Numbered from the stretch's first letter, positions 25,130 through 35,343 are shown. The stretch: 64,000 nucleotides of DNA from Candidatus Rifleibacteriota bacterium (GCA_015233565.1 JADFXM010000009.1:110698-174697); one strand, 5' to 3'. A program made the numbers and translations. The notes: a model not told the origin generated them from the sequence alone.

Positions 25130-25741
25130 TTAGTGTACAAGTGAAACAAGAACAGCCTCGACCCAATTTCTTAAATCTTCAGGGCTACCATTGTTCTCGC
25201 AAAACAGTATTTTTGGAGATTCATTTGGCCTGGGGTCCTGAAAAGTCAATCTGCCTTTGGCAGAGTCAAAGGGTAATCCCCGAATTGTAACCAATCTCTC
25301 AAGCCTGATTCCGGAATCAGCATTTACATAAACAATTTTATCACAAAGAGCATCCAATCCAATTTTGAATAAAAGAGCCGCATTTAAAGCAATTCCACGA
25401 GTTCCCCGGCTTTTTTCACTGGAAATAATCCTCCTGGTTTCTGCCCGCAACGGTGGATGCATTATCGCATCCAATTTTTCAAGCATGGCAGGTGAAGAGA
25501 AAGCAAGCCTTCCTAATTCATGGCGCTTGATTTCTCCTGAATCGTTCAGAATTCGATCTCCAAATTGTTCTGCTAACTGTGCACAAATCCGGGGGATAAG
25601 AAGCATTTGATGGCCAATCTGGTCAACTTCGAGGTTTGTCCAGCCATGTCCCTCAAGGATTTTTCCGACTGAACTTTTACCTGAGCCTATGGGCCCGGTG
25701 ATTCCCAGAATTATCGTCGAATTGGATTGAAAAGTGTCCAC
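25130..25741 (-). CDS. coaE: Dephospho-CoA kinase
   Basis: A 203-aa P-loop kinase catalysing the last step of coenzyme A synthesis, ATP-dependent 3'-phosphorylation of dephospho-CoA in the cytoplasm. Walker A is GPIGSGKSS at residues 16-24. The following NLEVDQIGH corresponds to the substrate-binding (V/A)-D-x-(I/L)-(A/G)-H segment. MHPPLR and NAALLFKIGLDALCDKIVYV match the CoA-kinase lid and core blocks. Length is usual. It starts one base after the upstream kinase gene ends, and precedes the phosphatase by 13 bases. The C-terminal RLTFQDPRPNES replaces the more common R-x-x-x-Q. Confidence 0.88.
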   Translation of the reverse strand: MDTFQSNSTIILGITGPIGSGKSSVGKILEGHGWTNLEVDQIGHQMLLIPRICAQLAEQFGDRILNDSGEIKRHELGRLAFSSPAMLEKLDAIMHPPLRAETRRIISSEKSRGTRGIALNAALLFKIGLDALCDKIVYVNADSGIRLERLVTIRGLPFDSAKGRLTFQDPRPNESPKILFCENNGSPEDLRNWVEAVLVSLVH

Positions 25742-25742
25742 G

Positions 25743-27770
25743 CTAATTTTCCTTGGTATTTAGCGGAAGAAAGACGGAAAAAGTGGATCCCTGGGCTGGC
25801 GCGCTCTCAACCTCAATTCTTCCACTGTGTTCTTCAACAATTCTTAAGGCAACGGACAAGCCCAATCCAGTGCCATCCTCTTTCGTGGTTACGAAGGGGT
25901 CAAAAATAGCTCGCAAAAGCTCACTTTTTATTCCAATGCCCGAATCACGGATCGAGGTTATAACACAATTTGAACTTGTCTCCACTTTAATGGCAATAAT
26001 TCCTCCGGGGTGAGAGGCGTGAATAGCGTTAGTCAGAATGTTGAGAAATACTTGTTTAAGTTGATTGGAATCTCCGATCAGAATTGGAATTTCGTCGGGA
26101 TAATCTGTTTGCAGATGGATGCGCATCTTGCTCATTTGGTTCTGCAAAAGCATCAGACATCCATTCAAAATATCCCTTAAGGAAAACTCAAAAGCCTGGG
26201 GTTTGCTGGGTTTAGCAAAGTCAAGCAAATTAACAATTATGCGCTCCAGACGTTCTATTTCATTCTGAATGATTTTTAGAGGTTCATGCTTGGGATCACC
26301 AGTACCAATTTCAGAGTTCAAAAGTTGTACAATCATCTTGATTCCTGTAAGAGGATTGCGAATTTCATGGGCTATTCCAGCCGCTAAAACCCCAAGTGCA
26401 GATAGCCTGTCAGCCCGCTTCAATTGTTCTTCCAACCTGACGATTTGGGTGATATCCTTGGTGAAGAAAGCTGTTCCCAGCATTACTCCGGATTCATCCC
26501 TGAATGGAAAAGCATTCACCTCAAGGATCTTGAACCCTGAATCCTCGGTTATTTTGATTTTCTCATTCTCTATTGCCAGCTTTGATTCCAGAACCTCAAG
26601 AATCATCTTTTTAAGAGTTTCGGGGAAAATTTCTCCATCCTTGTCGATTGAGATTCCTTCTAATAGCTTGTTTCCAAGAATTTGCGAAAAAACCTGATTG
26701 GAAAAGTTAACTTTCCCGTTATTATCGAAAATCAGAACCCCAGTGGTCATGCTTTGAAGAATATGTTGAGTAAATCCGCGTAATTTGAGGAGATCCTTGA
26801 AAAGAACATCAATTGAGGCCAATTGGGTGGTAATAATCCTTAAGCCGATAATATCCTCGTCGCGATAGGCATATGATTTCTGTGACCCAATTGCAACCAC
26901 GCCGATTAAGGCTCCCGAGACCTCCATAGGAAGGATAAGAACTGATTTATATTTATCTGTGAAAGTCAAATATGGTTTTTTCTCTTTGGCAGCCTGCCCC
27001 AAAGGAGGGTCTCCAAGTTTCACTTTCGGAGGAAAAGGTGAAACAGACTTATGATTCCTGATTTCCAGAGTCTGGTTGTCGTGATCAAGGAGGTATAATC
27101 CTAACGCGTCAAAATTAATAAAGGATCGGATAACTTCTTCCAGGGAGATGTAGACATCTCTAAGGTCGACCAATGATTCGGTTCTTTGGGATATTTCATA
27201 AAGGGCAGAAAGTCTCGAGTTTTTATGAATCATTTCATTATGCAGAAGCACATTTTCCATCATGGGACCCATAAAAGGCGCAAGAAGCTCCAGAAAAGAT
27301 TGCGTTTCCGGAGAAAAGGGCTGTGAATCCGGGCTGCGGAAAATAAAAAGAAGTCCAATGGCTTTTCCTGAAAGAATTACAGGCAAAGCAAGGGCATTCC
27401 CAATCTCTGTTGAGAACTCGGGTTTAAGTTCTTTTATTCCTTCGGGGTCGAATGAGAAAGTATGTCCCTCAAGAAAAATTTTATTGCAAACCTGGTAGCA
27501 AGAGGATGGGAACACGTTCTCCCAGAGGTTTTTATCACGATCCGAAGGAAGGTTCTCGATAAGAGGAACCATTTCCTTGAGTTTATCATGAGGGGTAAGA
27601 AGCAAAGCGCCCTTACAATCAAAAAGTTTTAGAGCTGTTTCGACAAGAAAATTTAATGCACGATCTGGAACCATGGTGGAAATAGCATGGGAAATGGTTT
27701 TCAAAATATTTTGAAAATCCAATACCAATTTCGGGGAATTTTCCATCACAGAATTCGTATTATTTTCCAC
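25743..27770 (-). CDS. GAF-GAF-PAS sensor histidine kinase (NtrB-like core)
   Basis: A 675-aa soluble kinase from a GTG at 27770; an ATG eight codons later (27746) is possible. Two GAF-like domains (about 20-175 and 190-330; FVETALKLFDCKGALLL and ISLEEVIRSFINFDALGLYLLD) lead to a PAS domain (about 340-455, TGVLIFDNNGKVNFSN). HisKA carries His468 in AGIAHEIRNPLTGIK. The ATPase domain has ILTNAIHAS, SIRDSGIGI and EDGTGLGLSVALRIVEEH. Conserved residues are intact. No response regulator lies next to it; the following genes are coaE, a receiver-phosphatase and moaB in the same operon, so the phosphatase could be a functional neighbour though its receiver lacks the Asp. Confidence 0.88.
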   Translation of the reverse strand: MENNTNSVMENSPKLVLDFQNILKTISHAISTMVPDRALNFLVETALKLFDCKGALLLTPHDKLKEMVPLIENLPSDRDKNLWENVFPSSCYQVCNKIFLEGHTFSFDPEGIKELKPEFSTEIGNALALPVILSGKAIGLLFIFRSPDSQPFSPETQSFLELLAPFMGPMMENVLLHNEMIHKNSRLSALYEISQRTESLVDLRDVYISLEEVIRSFINFDALGLYLLDHDNQTLEIRNHKSVSPFPPKVKLGDPPLGQAAKEKKPYLTFTDKYKSVLILPMEVSGALIGVVAIGSQKSYAYRDEDIIGLRIITTQLASIDVLFKDLLKLRGFTQHILQSMTTGVLIFDNNGKVNFSNQVFSQILGNKLLEGISIDKDGEIFPETLKKMILEVLESKLAIENEKIKITEDSGFKILEVNAFPFRDESGVMLGTAFFTKDITQIVRLEEQLKRADRLSALGVLAAGIAHEIRNPLTGIKMIVQLLNSEIGTGDPKHEPLKIIQNEIERLERIIVNLLDFAKPSKPQAFEFSLRDILNGCLMLLQNQMSKMRIHLQTDYPDEIPILIGDSNQLKQVFLNILTNAIHASHPGGIIAIKVETSSNCVITSIRDSGIGIKSELLRAIFDPFVTTKEDGTGLGLSVALRIVEEHSGRIEVESAPAQGSTFSVFLPLNTKEN

Positions 27771-27852
27771 AAAATTTTTCCAACTTGCTCATATTTTAGG
27801 GAAGAATCGCATTTTTTCAAAGCAGCCAAAATGGTAATTATTTTCCAGATGA

Positions 27853-28227
27853 AACGTCTCACGGGAATACAATTTTTCGCAAGTTGGCAAGTATAGCCGA
27901 TTACGATGCCCGAAATGCGTGGGTATCAAAATTGCCCTACTGTCAGGGAAGCAACAATGCGCTTTTTGCAAAATAGTTCTCCTTAATGTTCGAAAGGACA
28001 CTATCCGGTTAAACTACCACAAACAAGCGCAACCATACAATTCCTTTTTAAAAAAAACAATAATTCTCGATGAAAAACCCGGTCAATTGGCATTGGCACA
28101 AGTTTTTACAACTGAAGTTCCGCTTCAAGATTTAAGAAAACACCCTGCATTCGTCTTCCAATCAGCGTTTAAGAGCGGCACAAAAATATTTTGCGTTGGC
28201 AATTCCAGGGCAATGGAGTTTGCCTAA
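27853..28227 (+). pseudogene. Zinc-ribbon ORF without a start codon (possible gene remnant)
   Basis: Between two divergent kinases a frame stays open from 27853 to 28227. It encodes KYSRLRCPKC, then about 14 residues later QQCAFCK: two C-x2-C knuckles of a MJ0042-type zinc ribbon, followed by about 80 unremarkable residues. No ATG, GTG or TTG lies upstream of the first knuckle in frame; the only in-frame candidate, GTG at 27919, falls directly after it and would remove it. A frameshift from the ATG at 27849 or gene decay are both possible. The frame overlaps the non-homologous upstream part of the next kinase frame. Confidence 0.3.
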
Positions 28228-28436
28228 AAACCACTTTAAAAACCTTCGCTGCCTACAATGGGGGTGACACATTAAATTCTTATCTGACTTACATTTCATT
28301 ATTAGAAGTTACTTTCATTTATGTTCCAACCGTGGAAGATCAGTTAAAATTGAATAAATTGATTCCTAATTTTCCAGCTGATATGCTATATTCAGTTAAA
28401 ATAGAAAGATTTTACAGTGAGAAGGAGAATCTATCC

Positions 28437-31400
28437 ATGACAGATTCCACTATCGTGAGGGAGGATTTAGATCTGAAGTTAGTCCTGTCCGCCCTTTTGG
28501 AAATAAAGCGTGGTAATTTTGCAGTCCGTCTTCCCGAAACGTGGACCGGTCTTTCCGGCAAAATCGCCGACACGTTTAACAGCATTGCGGAGTTGAACCA
28601 GAATATCACCAGGGAATTGGAGAAAATTGGACGAACCGCCGGAAAAGAAGGAAAATTCGAACTGAGGGTTCAACTTCCCGGAGTAACCGGGGGGTGGGAG
28701 GAACAGGTCGAATCTGTGAATATCCTCATAAGCGATCTTACCACTCCCATGAAGGAAATCGGTCGGATTATAGGCGCCGCCGCGCGTGGCGACCTCTCGC
28801 AGAAAATGCCCATGGCAGTCGAAGGAAGACCTTTGCAAGGTGCTTTTCTCAGATCCGCTGAGACCGTCAATAAAATGGTCGAACAGTTGAATTCCTTGGC
28901 ATCAGAAGTCACGAGAGTGTCACAAGAAGTCGGATTGGACGGGAAACTCGGTGGAAAAGCAGTGGTTCGGGGTGTTGGCGGCACTTGGAAAGATTTGACC
29001 GACAACGTCAATATGATGGCCAGTAACCTCACTGACCAGGTTCGCGGAATCGCCAAAGTGGTTACCGCAGTCGCCCACGGAGCCTTGAAACAGCGACTGA
29101 CCGTTCACGCCAAGGGGGAAATTGCCACCCTTGCTGAGACCATCAATAGCATGACAGATACCCTGGCGATTTTCGCAGACCAAGTTTCCGGAGTTGCCCG
29201 TGAAGTCGGCGTCGAAGGGAAATTAGGCGGTCAGGCAAATGTTCCCGGGGCAGCCGGAACCTGGTTGGATCTCACCAATAATGTGAATCTTCTTGCGGGA
29301 AACCTTACTTCGCAGGTCCGCGCCATCTCAGAGGTTACACAGGCAGTCATTAAGGGCGATTTGACCCGTACCGTGCGGGTGGAAGCTGAGGGTGAAGTCG
29401 CGACATTAAAAGACATCATTAACGAAATGATTCGCAATTTGCGTGAAAGGACACAGAAAAATACCGAACAAGATTGGCTCAAGACAACTCTTGGGAGCTT
29501 TACCCGGATGCTTCAGGGGAAAAAGGACCTGGCTACTGTGGCGAAAATGCTACTTTCGGAATTGGGTAAAGTTGTCAACGCGAAGCATGGTTTGTTCTTT
29601 TCCATGGAAACCTCCAAGGACAGTCCAAAACTCAAGATGATCGCAGGGTTTGCTTTTCGGGAACGCAAAAATCTGGTCGTAGAGTATGCCATTGGCGAAG
29701 GTTTGGTTGGACAATGTGCTTACGAAAAGGAACGAATCCTTATCACCAACGTTCCCGACGATTACATTCAAATCCATTCGGGGTTGGGGGAAGCAAAACC
29801 TTTTAACATCGTGGTTTTACCGGTGCTTTTCGAAGCCCAGGTCAAAGCTGTCATAGAGCTGGCGTCATTCGAACGGTTTTCCCAAACTCAATTGGATTTC
29901 CTCGAACAGTTGGCTGAAATCCTTGGAATCGTTCTCAATACGATAGAAGCCGATATGCGCACGGAAGAACTACTTAAACAATCTCAAAAGATGTCGCAGG
30001 AGCTCAAGTACCAGCAGGAAAAACTACAGCAAACCAACGAAGAGCTCGGAGAAAAAGCCCGACTCCTTGTCGACCAAAACGCCGAGGTCGAAGGAAAGAA
30101 CAAAGAAGTCGAACAAGCCCGGCTTGCCCTTGAGGATAAAGCGGCCCAGTTGGCTCTCACATCCAAATACAAATCTGAGTTCCTTGCCAGCATGTCGCAT
30201 GAATTGCGAACTCCACTTAACAGCCTTTTGATCCTTTCCCAAAGCTTAATGGAAAACTCGGAAAAGAACCTGACCCAAAAACAAGTCGAATATGCCGAAA
30301 CCATCAATGCAAGCGGCAACGACCTTCTTTCCCTTATCAACGAAATTCTTGATCTGTCCAAGATAGAATCAGGAACTGTTTCCGTCGAGCCTTCAGAGGT
30401 CTATTTCGATGAAATTCATGATTTTGCCGAAAAAAGTTTCAGACATGTCGCGGAAAAAAAAGGTCTTGAATACCTGATCGAAATGGGACCGAATCTGCCG
30501 CAATTCATCCATACGGACCTCAAACGCCTTCAACAAGTCATCAAAAACTTTCTTTCGAACTCCTTCAAATTTACCGAAAAAGGGAGCATCGTTTTCAAAA
30601 TGAATGTGGCAACCGAAGGATGGAACAAGGAAAACAGACTTTTACGCGTAGCCGACCAGGTCGTTTGCTTTTCAGTTTCGGACACGGGAATTGGTATTCC
30701 AGCCGACAAGCACCAACTCATTTTTGAAGCATTTCAGCAGGCCGATGGAACAACCGCGAGAAAATACGGAGGAACCGGTCTGGGCCTATCCATCAGCCGT
30801 GAGATCGTCCGAATGCTGGGAGGCGAAATCAAGGTCGCCAGTGAGGTCGGCAAAGGAAGTATCTTTTCCTTTTATTTACCGAAGAATAATGATAGACACA
30901 TGACTGGAAGTCGCTCCCCCCTAGCGGAGAAACACATTCCGGAAGACCAAAAAACAATTGGGAAAGAAGACGGAACGATTTTGATTAATGACGGGCTCCT
31001 AGCTTCCGATCTTGTCCTGGATGGCAAGAATGTTTTGATCGTAGATGACGATGTTCGCAACATTTTTGCTTTAACCGGTTTTTTGGAAAAACACAGCATA
31101 AAGCTGGTTTCCGCTGAAAGCGGCAAGGAGGCACTCGAAATAGTGAAGTGTAGCCCCAAAATCGATTTAGTGCTCATGGATATCATGATGCCCGACATGG
31201 ACGGATATGCCACCATTAGGGAAATTCGCAGGATTGAAAAGTTCAAGGATCTTCCGATCCTTGCCTTGACTGCGAAAGCGATGACAGGTGATCGCGAAAA
31301 ATGCATTGAAGCAGGCGCATCCGATTACATTGCCAAGCCCGTCAACACAAACCAATTGCTTTCCATGATGCGCTCCTGGCTGTTCCACAAAAATAAGTAG
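28437..31400 (+). CDS. Soluble HAMP-array hybrid histidine kinase
   Basis: I start at ATG 28437 because AAGGAG lies 9 bases upstream; the frame is open further but without a ribosome site. The 987-aa product has no membrane helix. Tandem HAMP-like units (about 15-345) alternate with the repeated spacer (E-V-G-x-(D/E)-G-K-L-G-G, then TW.DLT(D/N)NVN), as in fungal Nik1/Os-1 group III kinases. A GAF domain (about 365-500), a coiled coil (about 510-575), HisKA with His588 in [11 protein letters not shown], HATPase (GTGLGLSIS) and a C-terminal receiver with Asp915 in [10 protein letters not shown] and Lys in YIAKPVN follow. This is a cytoplasmic hybrid kinase. The next gene is a receiver-rich kinase 64 bases downstream, likely a phosphorelay partner. 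Confidence 0.9.
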   Translation: MTDSTIVREDLDLKLVLSALLEIKRGNFAVRLPETWTGLSGKIADTFNSIAELNQNITRELEKIGRTAGKEGKFELRVQLPGVTGGWEEQVESVNILISDLTTPMKEIGRIIGAAARGDLSQKMPMAVEGRPLQGAFLRSAETVNKMVEQLNSLASEVTRVSQEVGLDGKLGGKAVVRGVGGTWKDLTDNVNMMASNLTDQVRGIAKVVTAVAHGALKQRLTVHAKGEIATLAETINSMTDTLAIFADQVSGVAREVGVEGKLGGQANVPGAAGTWLDLTNNVNLLAGNLTSQVRAISEVTQAVIKGDLTRTVRVEAEGEVATLKDIINEMIRNLRERTQKNTEQDWLKTTLGSFTRMLQGKKDLATVAKMLLSELGKVVNAKHGLFFSMETSKDSPKLKMIAGFAFRERKNLVVEYAIGEGLVGQCAYEKERILITNVPDDYIQIHSGLGEAKPFNIVVLPVLFEAQVKAVIELASFERFSQTQLDFLEQLAEILGIVLNTIEADMRTEELLKQSQKMSQELKYQQEKLQQTNEELGEKARLLVDQNAEVEGKNKEVEQARLALEDKAAQLALTSKYKSEFLASMSHELRTPLNSLLILSQSLMENSEKNLTQKQVEYAETINASGNDLLSLINEILDLSKIESGTVSVEPSEVYFDEIHDFAEKSFRHVAEKKGLEYLIEMGPNLPQFIHTDLKRLQQVIKNFLSNSFKFTEKGSIVFKMNVATEGWNKENRLLRVADQVVCFSVSDTGIGIPADKHQLIFEAFQQADGTTARKYGGTGLGLSISREIVRMLGGEIKVASEVGKGSIFSFYLPKNNDRHMTGSRSPLAEKHIPEDQKTIGKEDGTILINDGLLASDLVLDGKNVLIVDDDVRNIFALTGFLEKHSIKLVSAESGKEALEIVKCSPKIDLVLMDIMMPDMDGYATIREIRRIEKFKDLPILALTAKAMTGDREKCIEAGASDYIAKPVNTNQLLSMMRSWLFHKNK

Positions 31401-31464
31401 TTGCGTTCTTGATGAGGTGCCAAGCCACGCCTTTATGGAAAAACAATTTAGAGAGTGAGAAAAA

Positions 31465-33504
31465 ATGACCGATCAAAAACCTGTTGTGTTGTTTGTAGAT
31501 GACCGCAAGGAAAATCTTCTGGCGCTAACTTCGGCGCTCGAGGATATGCCCATGGAGATTCAGACTGCATTTTCGGGACAAGCAGCTCTCGAAATTCTCA
31601 GAGAAATCGATGTGGCAGTGATTCTACTCGACGTTTCCATGCCGACTCTGGATGGTTTTGAAACCGCAGCCCTTATCCGAGGCTTGAAAAGGAATCAGAA
31701 AACTCCAATCATTTTCCTGACCGCTGCCTGTCTCTCGAAAGCAGACATCGACAAGGGTTTTGCCTTGGGAGCGGTTGATTATCTAACAAAACCATTTTCA
31801 ACTGACGAGCTAAGAGCTAAATTACGATTTTTCATCGACCTTTTCTTGCAGGAACGTCAACTTGAACATGCGATGGTAGAAATTTCCCGGTCTGCAAATG
31901 GGCAAATCAGCATTCTTTTAGTCGATGACGATCTGCGAAATTTGCAAACCATGAAAGCAGTGCTGAAAGATTCAGGCGAACAAATCCTGACTTCCAATTC
32001 CGGCAGGAGTGCCCTAAGCATCCTTCTACATACCCAGGTTGATCTTTTAATTTCTGACGTAAAAATGCCCGAGATGAGTGGATTTGAGCTAGTTCGCCTC
32101 GTGAAAACGAACGATCGTTTCAAAAATCTCCCGGTAATCCTAGTGACTGCGGTGAAAGCCGCTCGTGAGGATATCGCCATGGGGTATTCTCTTGGAGTGA
32201 TTCATTACATCCTTGTCCCCTACCCTCCCGAAATCTTCAAGGCGAAAGTGGCAAATCTGGTCGAATTCATTCGCCAGAAAAAAAGCCTGACGGAAAACAT
32301 CAAGATCATCTCCGAACTGAATAAGAATTTAAACTTGGAACAAGCTTTTTTGGCCAAATTTAACCGGGAATTGAACGAGGACATTTCTGATAAATCCCAA
32401 AAGTTGAAGCTCCAGGAAGCTCAGTATCAATCCCTGGTAAATGCGCTTCCGGGTTTCGTCTGGACGATCTCCGAAAATTTTCAACGAAACTTTTTCAGCC
32501 GTCAAATTCTTGAAATAACCGGCTATTCACCAGACGAGCTAAAAGATCAAAAACTATTTGGGGATTTCATCCATCCGGAAGAGAAAGAATTTGTCGAAGA
32601 AAAATTGCGTTGCCTGGCATTGGAGGGAAAACCTTATTCCATCGAATATCGCTTTCGCCATCGAAACGGTCAATGGCTGTGGTTCAAGGAAATGGCGAAC
32701 GCGGTCATCGTGAAGCCTCAGGATGTGCTCGGGGTGGGTGTCACCTTTGATACCACCCTTCAGGTTGAGGAAGAGAGAAAAGCAAGACTGGATGACAGAT
32801 TGAGGGCCATCGGCTTGTATTCGGGAGGAATTGCCCATGATTTCAACAATATCCTTGGGGTGATAACCGGTCATCTCGACATGATTGCCGTGGAACCGGG
32901 AAATGAAAGATCCCTTAAATGTCTACAAATGGTTCGGAATGCAACTGACTCCGCCTCAATGCTGATTCGCCAGATGCAAAACCTTCTGAAATCCTCGCCC
33001 TCTTCGTCCAGACCAATTGTAAAAACAGGGAAAATAATTCAGGAAACATTGCCCTTTTTGCAGGCAATTGCCAAAAAGAAGCTAAGCGTCGTTTTCCAAT
33101 CAACGGCAACAGATGACACTTGCAATGCAGATCCAATCCAAATCCAGCAGGTTATCCTCAATTTAGGAAAAAACGGGCTTCAGGCGATGGAAGGTCTCGA
33201 AAGTGGGACCCTTCAAATCGAGCTTTCCGAGTATTTTTCAGAAAAGGGACTCCCAAAGGAAACAGAAAAATCGAGTTTTCTGCGGTTGTCAGTTTGTGAT
33301 TCGGGTCATGGTTTTGATTCAGAAAGTGAAGCCCATTTGTTCGAGCCTTTTCGCACGACGAAAAGCAAAAAGGGGGGAACCGGTCTTGGCCTTTATATGG
33401 TAAAAACCATCGTCCAAGATCATGGAGGGTGGATTGAAAGCGAGAGCCGCCCCGGCAAGGGAACATGCTTTCATGTCTTTTTACCCCGCGCTTGCAAGGT
33501 GTAA
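31465..33504 (+). CDS. Receiver-receiver-PAS histidine kinase
   Basis: A 679-aa soluble protein. The first receiver (about 5-120) has Asp56 in LLDVSMPTLDG and Lys in YLTKPFS. The second (about 150-270) has Asp198 in ISDVKMPEMSG but the invariant Lys is Val251 (HYILVPYPP), so it may be phosphorylated poorly or fail to switch. A coiled coil and PAS domain (about 320-440, GFVWTISEN) precede HisKA with His458 in GGIAHDFNNILGVI, and HATPase with VCDSGHGF and KGGTGLGLYMVKTI. It is downstream of the HAMP-array kinase with a GAGAGTGAG leader. Receivers upstream of a kinase core are typical of regulated intermediates in phosphorelays. Confidence 0.88.
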   Translation: MTDQKPVVLFVDDRKENLLALTSALEDMPMEIQTAFSGQAALEILREIDVAVILLDVSMPTLDGFETAALIRGLKRNQKTPIIFLTAACLSKADIDKGFALGAVDYLTKPFSTDELRAKLRFFIDLFLQERQLEHAMVEISRSANGQISILLVDDDLRNLQTMKAVLKDSGEQILTSNSGRSALSILLHTQVDLLISDVKMPEMSGFELVRLVKTNDRFKNLPVILVTAVKAAREDIAMGYSLGVIHYILVPYPPEIFKAKVANLVEFIRQKKSLTENIKIISELNKNLNLEQAFLAKFNRELNEDISDKSQKLKLQEAQYQSLVNALPGFVWTISENFQRNFFSRQILEITGYSPDELKDQKLFGDFIHPEEKEFVEEKLRCLALEGKPYSIEYRFRHRNGQWLWFKEMANAVIVKPQDVLGVGVTFDTTLQVEEERKARLDDRLRAIGLYSGGIAHDFNNILGVITGHLDMIAVEPGNERSLKCLQMVRNATDSASMLIRQMQNLLKSSPSSSRPIVKTGKIIQETLPFLQAIAKKKLSVVFQSTATDDTCNADPIQIQQVILNLGKNGLQAMEGLESGTLQIELSEYFSEKGLPKETEKSSFLRLSVCDSGHGFDSESEAHLFEPFRTTKSKKGGTGLGLYMVKTIVQDHGGWIESESRPGKGTCFHVFLPRACKV

Positions 33505-33845
33505 TGCCAATTCCAATTAGTTCGTTCATACGCCTTGTTTCTCGCTTCAGATCTGCGTAAAATTAGATTTTATCTGACAGAAGTGAATGTTTCAACCATC
33601 CAGTAAGGGATCCTTATTTTCCCGAAAATTTCGTTTTTTCTTGGAGAATAAAGCAATCCCTTTTCATTTTGGTCAAATCAAAGTCCTTGGGGAAGTGCAC
33701 GTATTTTTTGGGATTGGTATAACTCGGTGCCATCCGCCAGGCCCACTTCAACAGTGCAGAAATGAAGCCCTGAAGAAAACCTAGGGCGACAGGCGGAGAA
33801 AGTCTTTCAGCGATGGGTTTTAAAAATTTTGGAAGCGTTAAAAAA
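33505..33845. other. Intergenic, no convincing gene
   Basis: About 340 bases between convergent genes. A 65-codon frame at 33587-33784 starts ATG but has only a weak ribosome site and no recognisable family, though its C-terminal half is Cys/Pro-rich. I call no gene. The right boundary is a hairpin at 33846. Confidence 0.35.
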
Positions 33846-33872
33846 ACATGACACCCAAATTAGGTGTCATGT
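33837..33872 (-). terminator. Rho-independent terminator for the minus-strand gene
   Basis: ACATGACACC (33846-33855) and GGTGTCATGT (33863-33872) form a perfect 10-bp stem around a 7-base loop. Read on the minus strand, the stem is followed by a run of at least six T. It lies 79 bases beyond the stop of the zinc-ribbon protein gene. Confidence 0.8.
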
Positions 33873-33950
33873 CATAAATTCAAACTAGCAATTTTCCAAA
33901 TGTCCCCCATCAGGTTTTGTTTCGGGGTCGGGGGTATCCCTGAAGGGTGA

Positions 33951-35144
33951 TCAACGATGCCCTCCGCCACCGGCCCGAACATGTCCACCAACACTACGGG
34001 CACCACCACCATGCGAAACGCCACCACCATGCGAAACACCACCACCGTGGTAACCTCCATGGTAACCGTGGTAACCCCCGTGATAATACGGCCCACCCAA
34101 CCTAATTCCAATTCCAAATGGGTAGTAGCCATAGGGATAGTAGCCATAGGGGTAATAACCATAGGGATAGCCATAACGGTAATAAGGATCATCATAAACA
34201 ACTGTCGAAGTTGGAGGTGGTTCAACTATAACTGTAGTCGGGGCAGTATAAGGGGTCACAGCTGCTGGGTCATAAGAAACACCCGATGGTACTTGAGGAA
34301 TTTCAGCATAAGAACCATTCGGTGAAGCAACCTCGTGAATGTCGGCTCTCCATGATGTATGCTGCTCGAGGTCGATAAAAGGCACCCAACCGGTAACTGG
34401 AACGGGATGTCCCACGTCAGTCAAACTCATTACTTTGGCAGCTCCATTTCGGAATTCCAGAATCCAGAATGGTTGATTTTTCGGGATTCTTTGATTTTCT
34501 ACCTGAAGAAAATTCGCTGTAACAACATAATCTCTGGTGGCTTTCTCTGAATTTCTCTCCATCTGCTCTATTCGGGAAAGAGTGGAGGCATCGGCCTTTG
34601 TTTCCCTGAGATACCTTATCATCTCATTTGTGTGAGCTAATATAAAACGCATTTTTTCCTTTTGGGCCAGAGCTTCAGCTTTTTCAGTGGAATTTTCTGC
34701 ACGCTTCCAGGCAGCCATATAGGCTTCCAAAATGTCCAGTTTTTTAAGGTATAAGGAATGCATCTTCCTCATCATTGGATTAAACTGGGAAAATTTTCCT
34801 TCGTTCATTTTGAGGCTCTTATTGATTCTCAACTTGGCTTCTGCCACTTTTACAGTTATTCTTGAATAACTTGGAGAGGAAAGAAGGGTCTCAAAATGAT
34901 CAATAGGTTCATAAACCGATAGAAATGAGCTGTCTAATGCTGCTGGGACCGGCTCATTCGGTCCCATTGCGCCCATTGTTCCAACCGCCGACGAAGGTCC
35001 GGGAGCACCTTGCCCTACGGGTTTTCCGCATTGAGAACAAAACCTGGCTTCGTTAGTCAGCTGATTTCCGCATGATGGGCAAAACAGAGCCCACACCGGG
35101 GATAGCGCAAAAAGAAACAAAAATAACAGAGTAAATTTTTTCAT
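33951..35144 (-). CDS. Exported zinc-ribbon protein with Tyr/Gly-Pro repeat tail
   Basis: A 397-aa protein. A signal peptide (about 1-19, LLFLFLFALSPVWA) is followed at once by a zinc-ribbon (CPSCGNQLTNEARFCSQCG, about 22-40), a motif normally cytoplasmic. Residues about 75-200 are a charged helical region; a small beta domain (about 205-260, with WILEFRNGAAKVMSL and TGWVPFIDLEQH) could be SH3-like. The last 110 residues are Pro/Tyr/Gly-rich, with PYGYYPYGYY repeats, then His-Gly repeats (YHGGYHG, HGGGVSHGGG) that look metal-binding or adhesive. No close partner: the AOR region is divergent. Function is unknown; the signal/zinc-ribbon fusion is uncommon. Confidence 0.7.
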   Translation of the reverse strand: MKKFTLLFLFLFALSPVWALFCPSCGNQLTNEARFCSQCGKPVGQGAPGPSSAVGTMGAMGPNEPVPAALDSSFLSVYEPIDHFETLLSSPSYSRITVKVAEAKLRINKSLKMNEGKFSQFNPMMRKMHSLYLKKLDILEAYMAAWKRAENSTEKAEALAQKEKMRFILAHTNEMIRYLRETKADASTLSRIEQMERNSEKATRDYVVTANFLQVENQRIPKNQPFWILEFRNGAAKVMSLTDVGHPVPVTGWVPFIDLEQHTSWRADIHEVASPNGSYAEIPQVPSGVSYDPAAVTPYTAPTTVIVEPPPTSTVVYDDPYYRYGYPYGYYPYGYYPYGYYPFGIGIRLGGPYYHGGYHGYHGGYHGGGVSHGGGVSHGGGARSVGGHVRAGGGGHR

Positions 35145-35245
35145 TTCAACCCCCCCTTTTCTATCAATAAGATAACCATATTATTAATTTAGACAAGTAA
35201 ATTTTTTTTAAGTTCCTTGGGAGTTTCATCCAATTGGGAAAATTC

Positions 35246-35274
35246 TTGACTTAAAGCTCAAATTTGGGCAAAAT
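35246..35274 (+). promoter_or_regulatory. Possible sigma70-type promoter of the AOR operon
   Basis: TTGACT (35246-35251) and CAAAAT (35269-35274) are 17 bases apart, 70 bases before the ferredoxin start. The -10 box is a poor match. I looked for a molybdenum- or tungsten-cofactor riboswitch in this leader and saw only a small hairpin near 35310-35325. Confidence 0.3.
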
Positions 35275-35343
35275 AAACAATAAATATAAAAACTCAACAA
35301 GGTAAGTTGCTTTCTGAAAAGCAGTTATTGGAAGGAGCCAGGA

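Noticed and set aside
33587..33784. 65-codon frame after the second hybrid kinase
   Set aside because: Weak ribosome site only; no recognisable domain, so a real gene cannot be supported.
34060..34185. Tandem DNA repeat in the exported zinc-ribbon gene resembling a CRISPR-like array
   Set aside because: The repeats follow the Tyr/Pro/Gly codons of the protein tail with no spacers, so they are coding.
35145..35343. Possible molybdenum- or tungsten-cofactor riboswitch before the AOR operon
   Set aside because: The leader shows only one short hairpin and not the multi-stem core that family needs.
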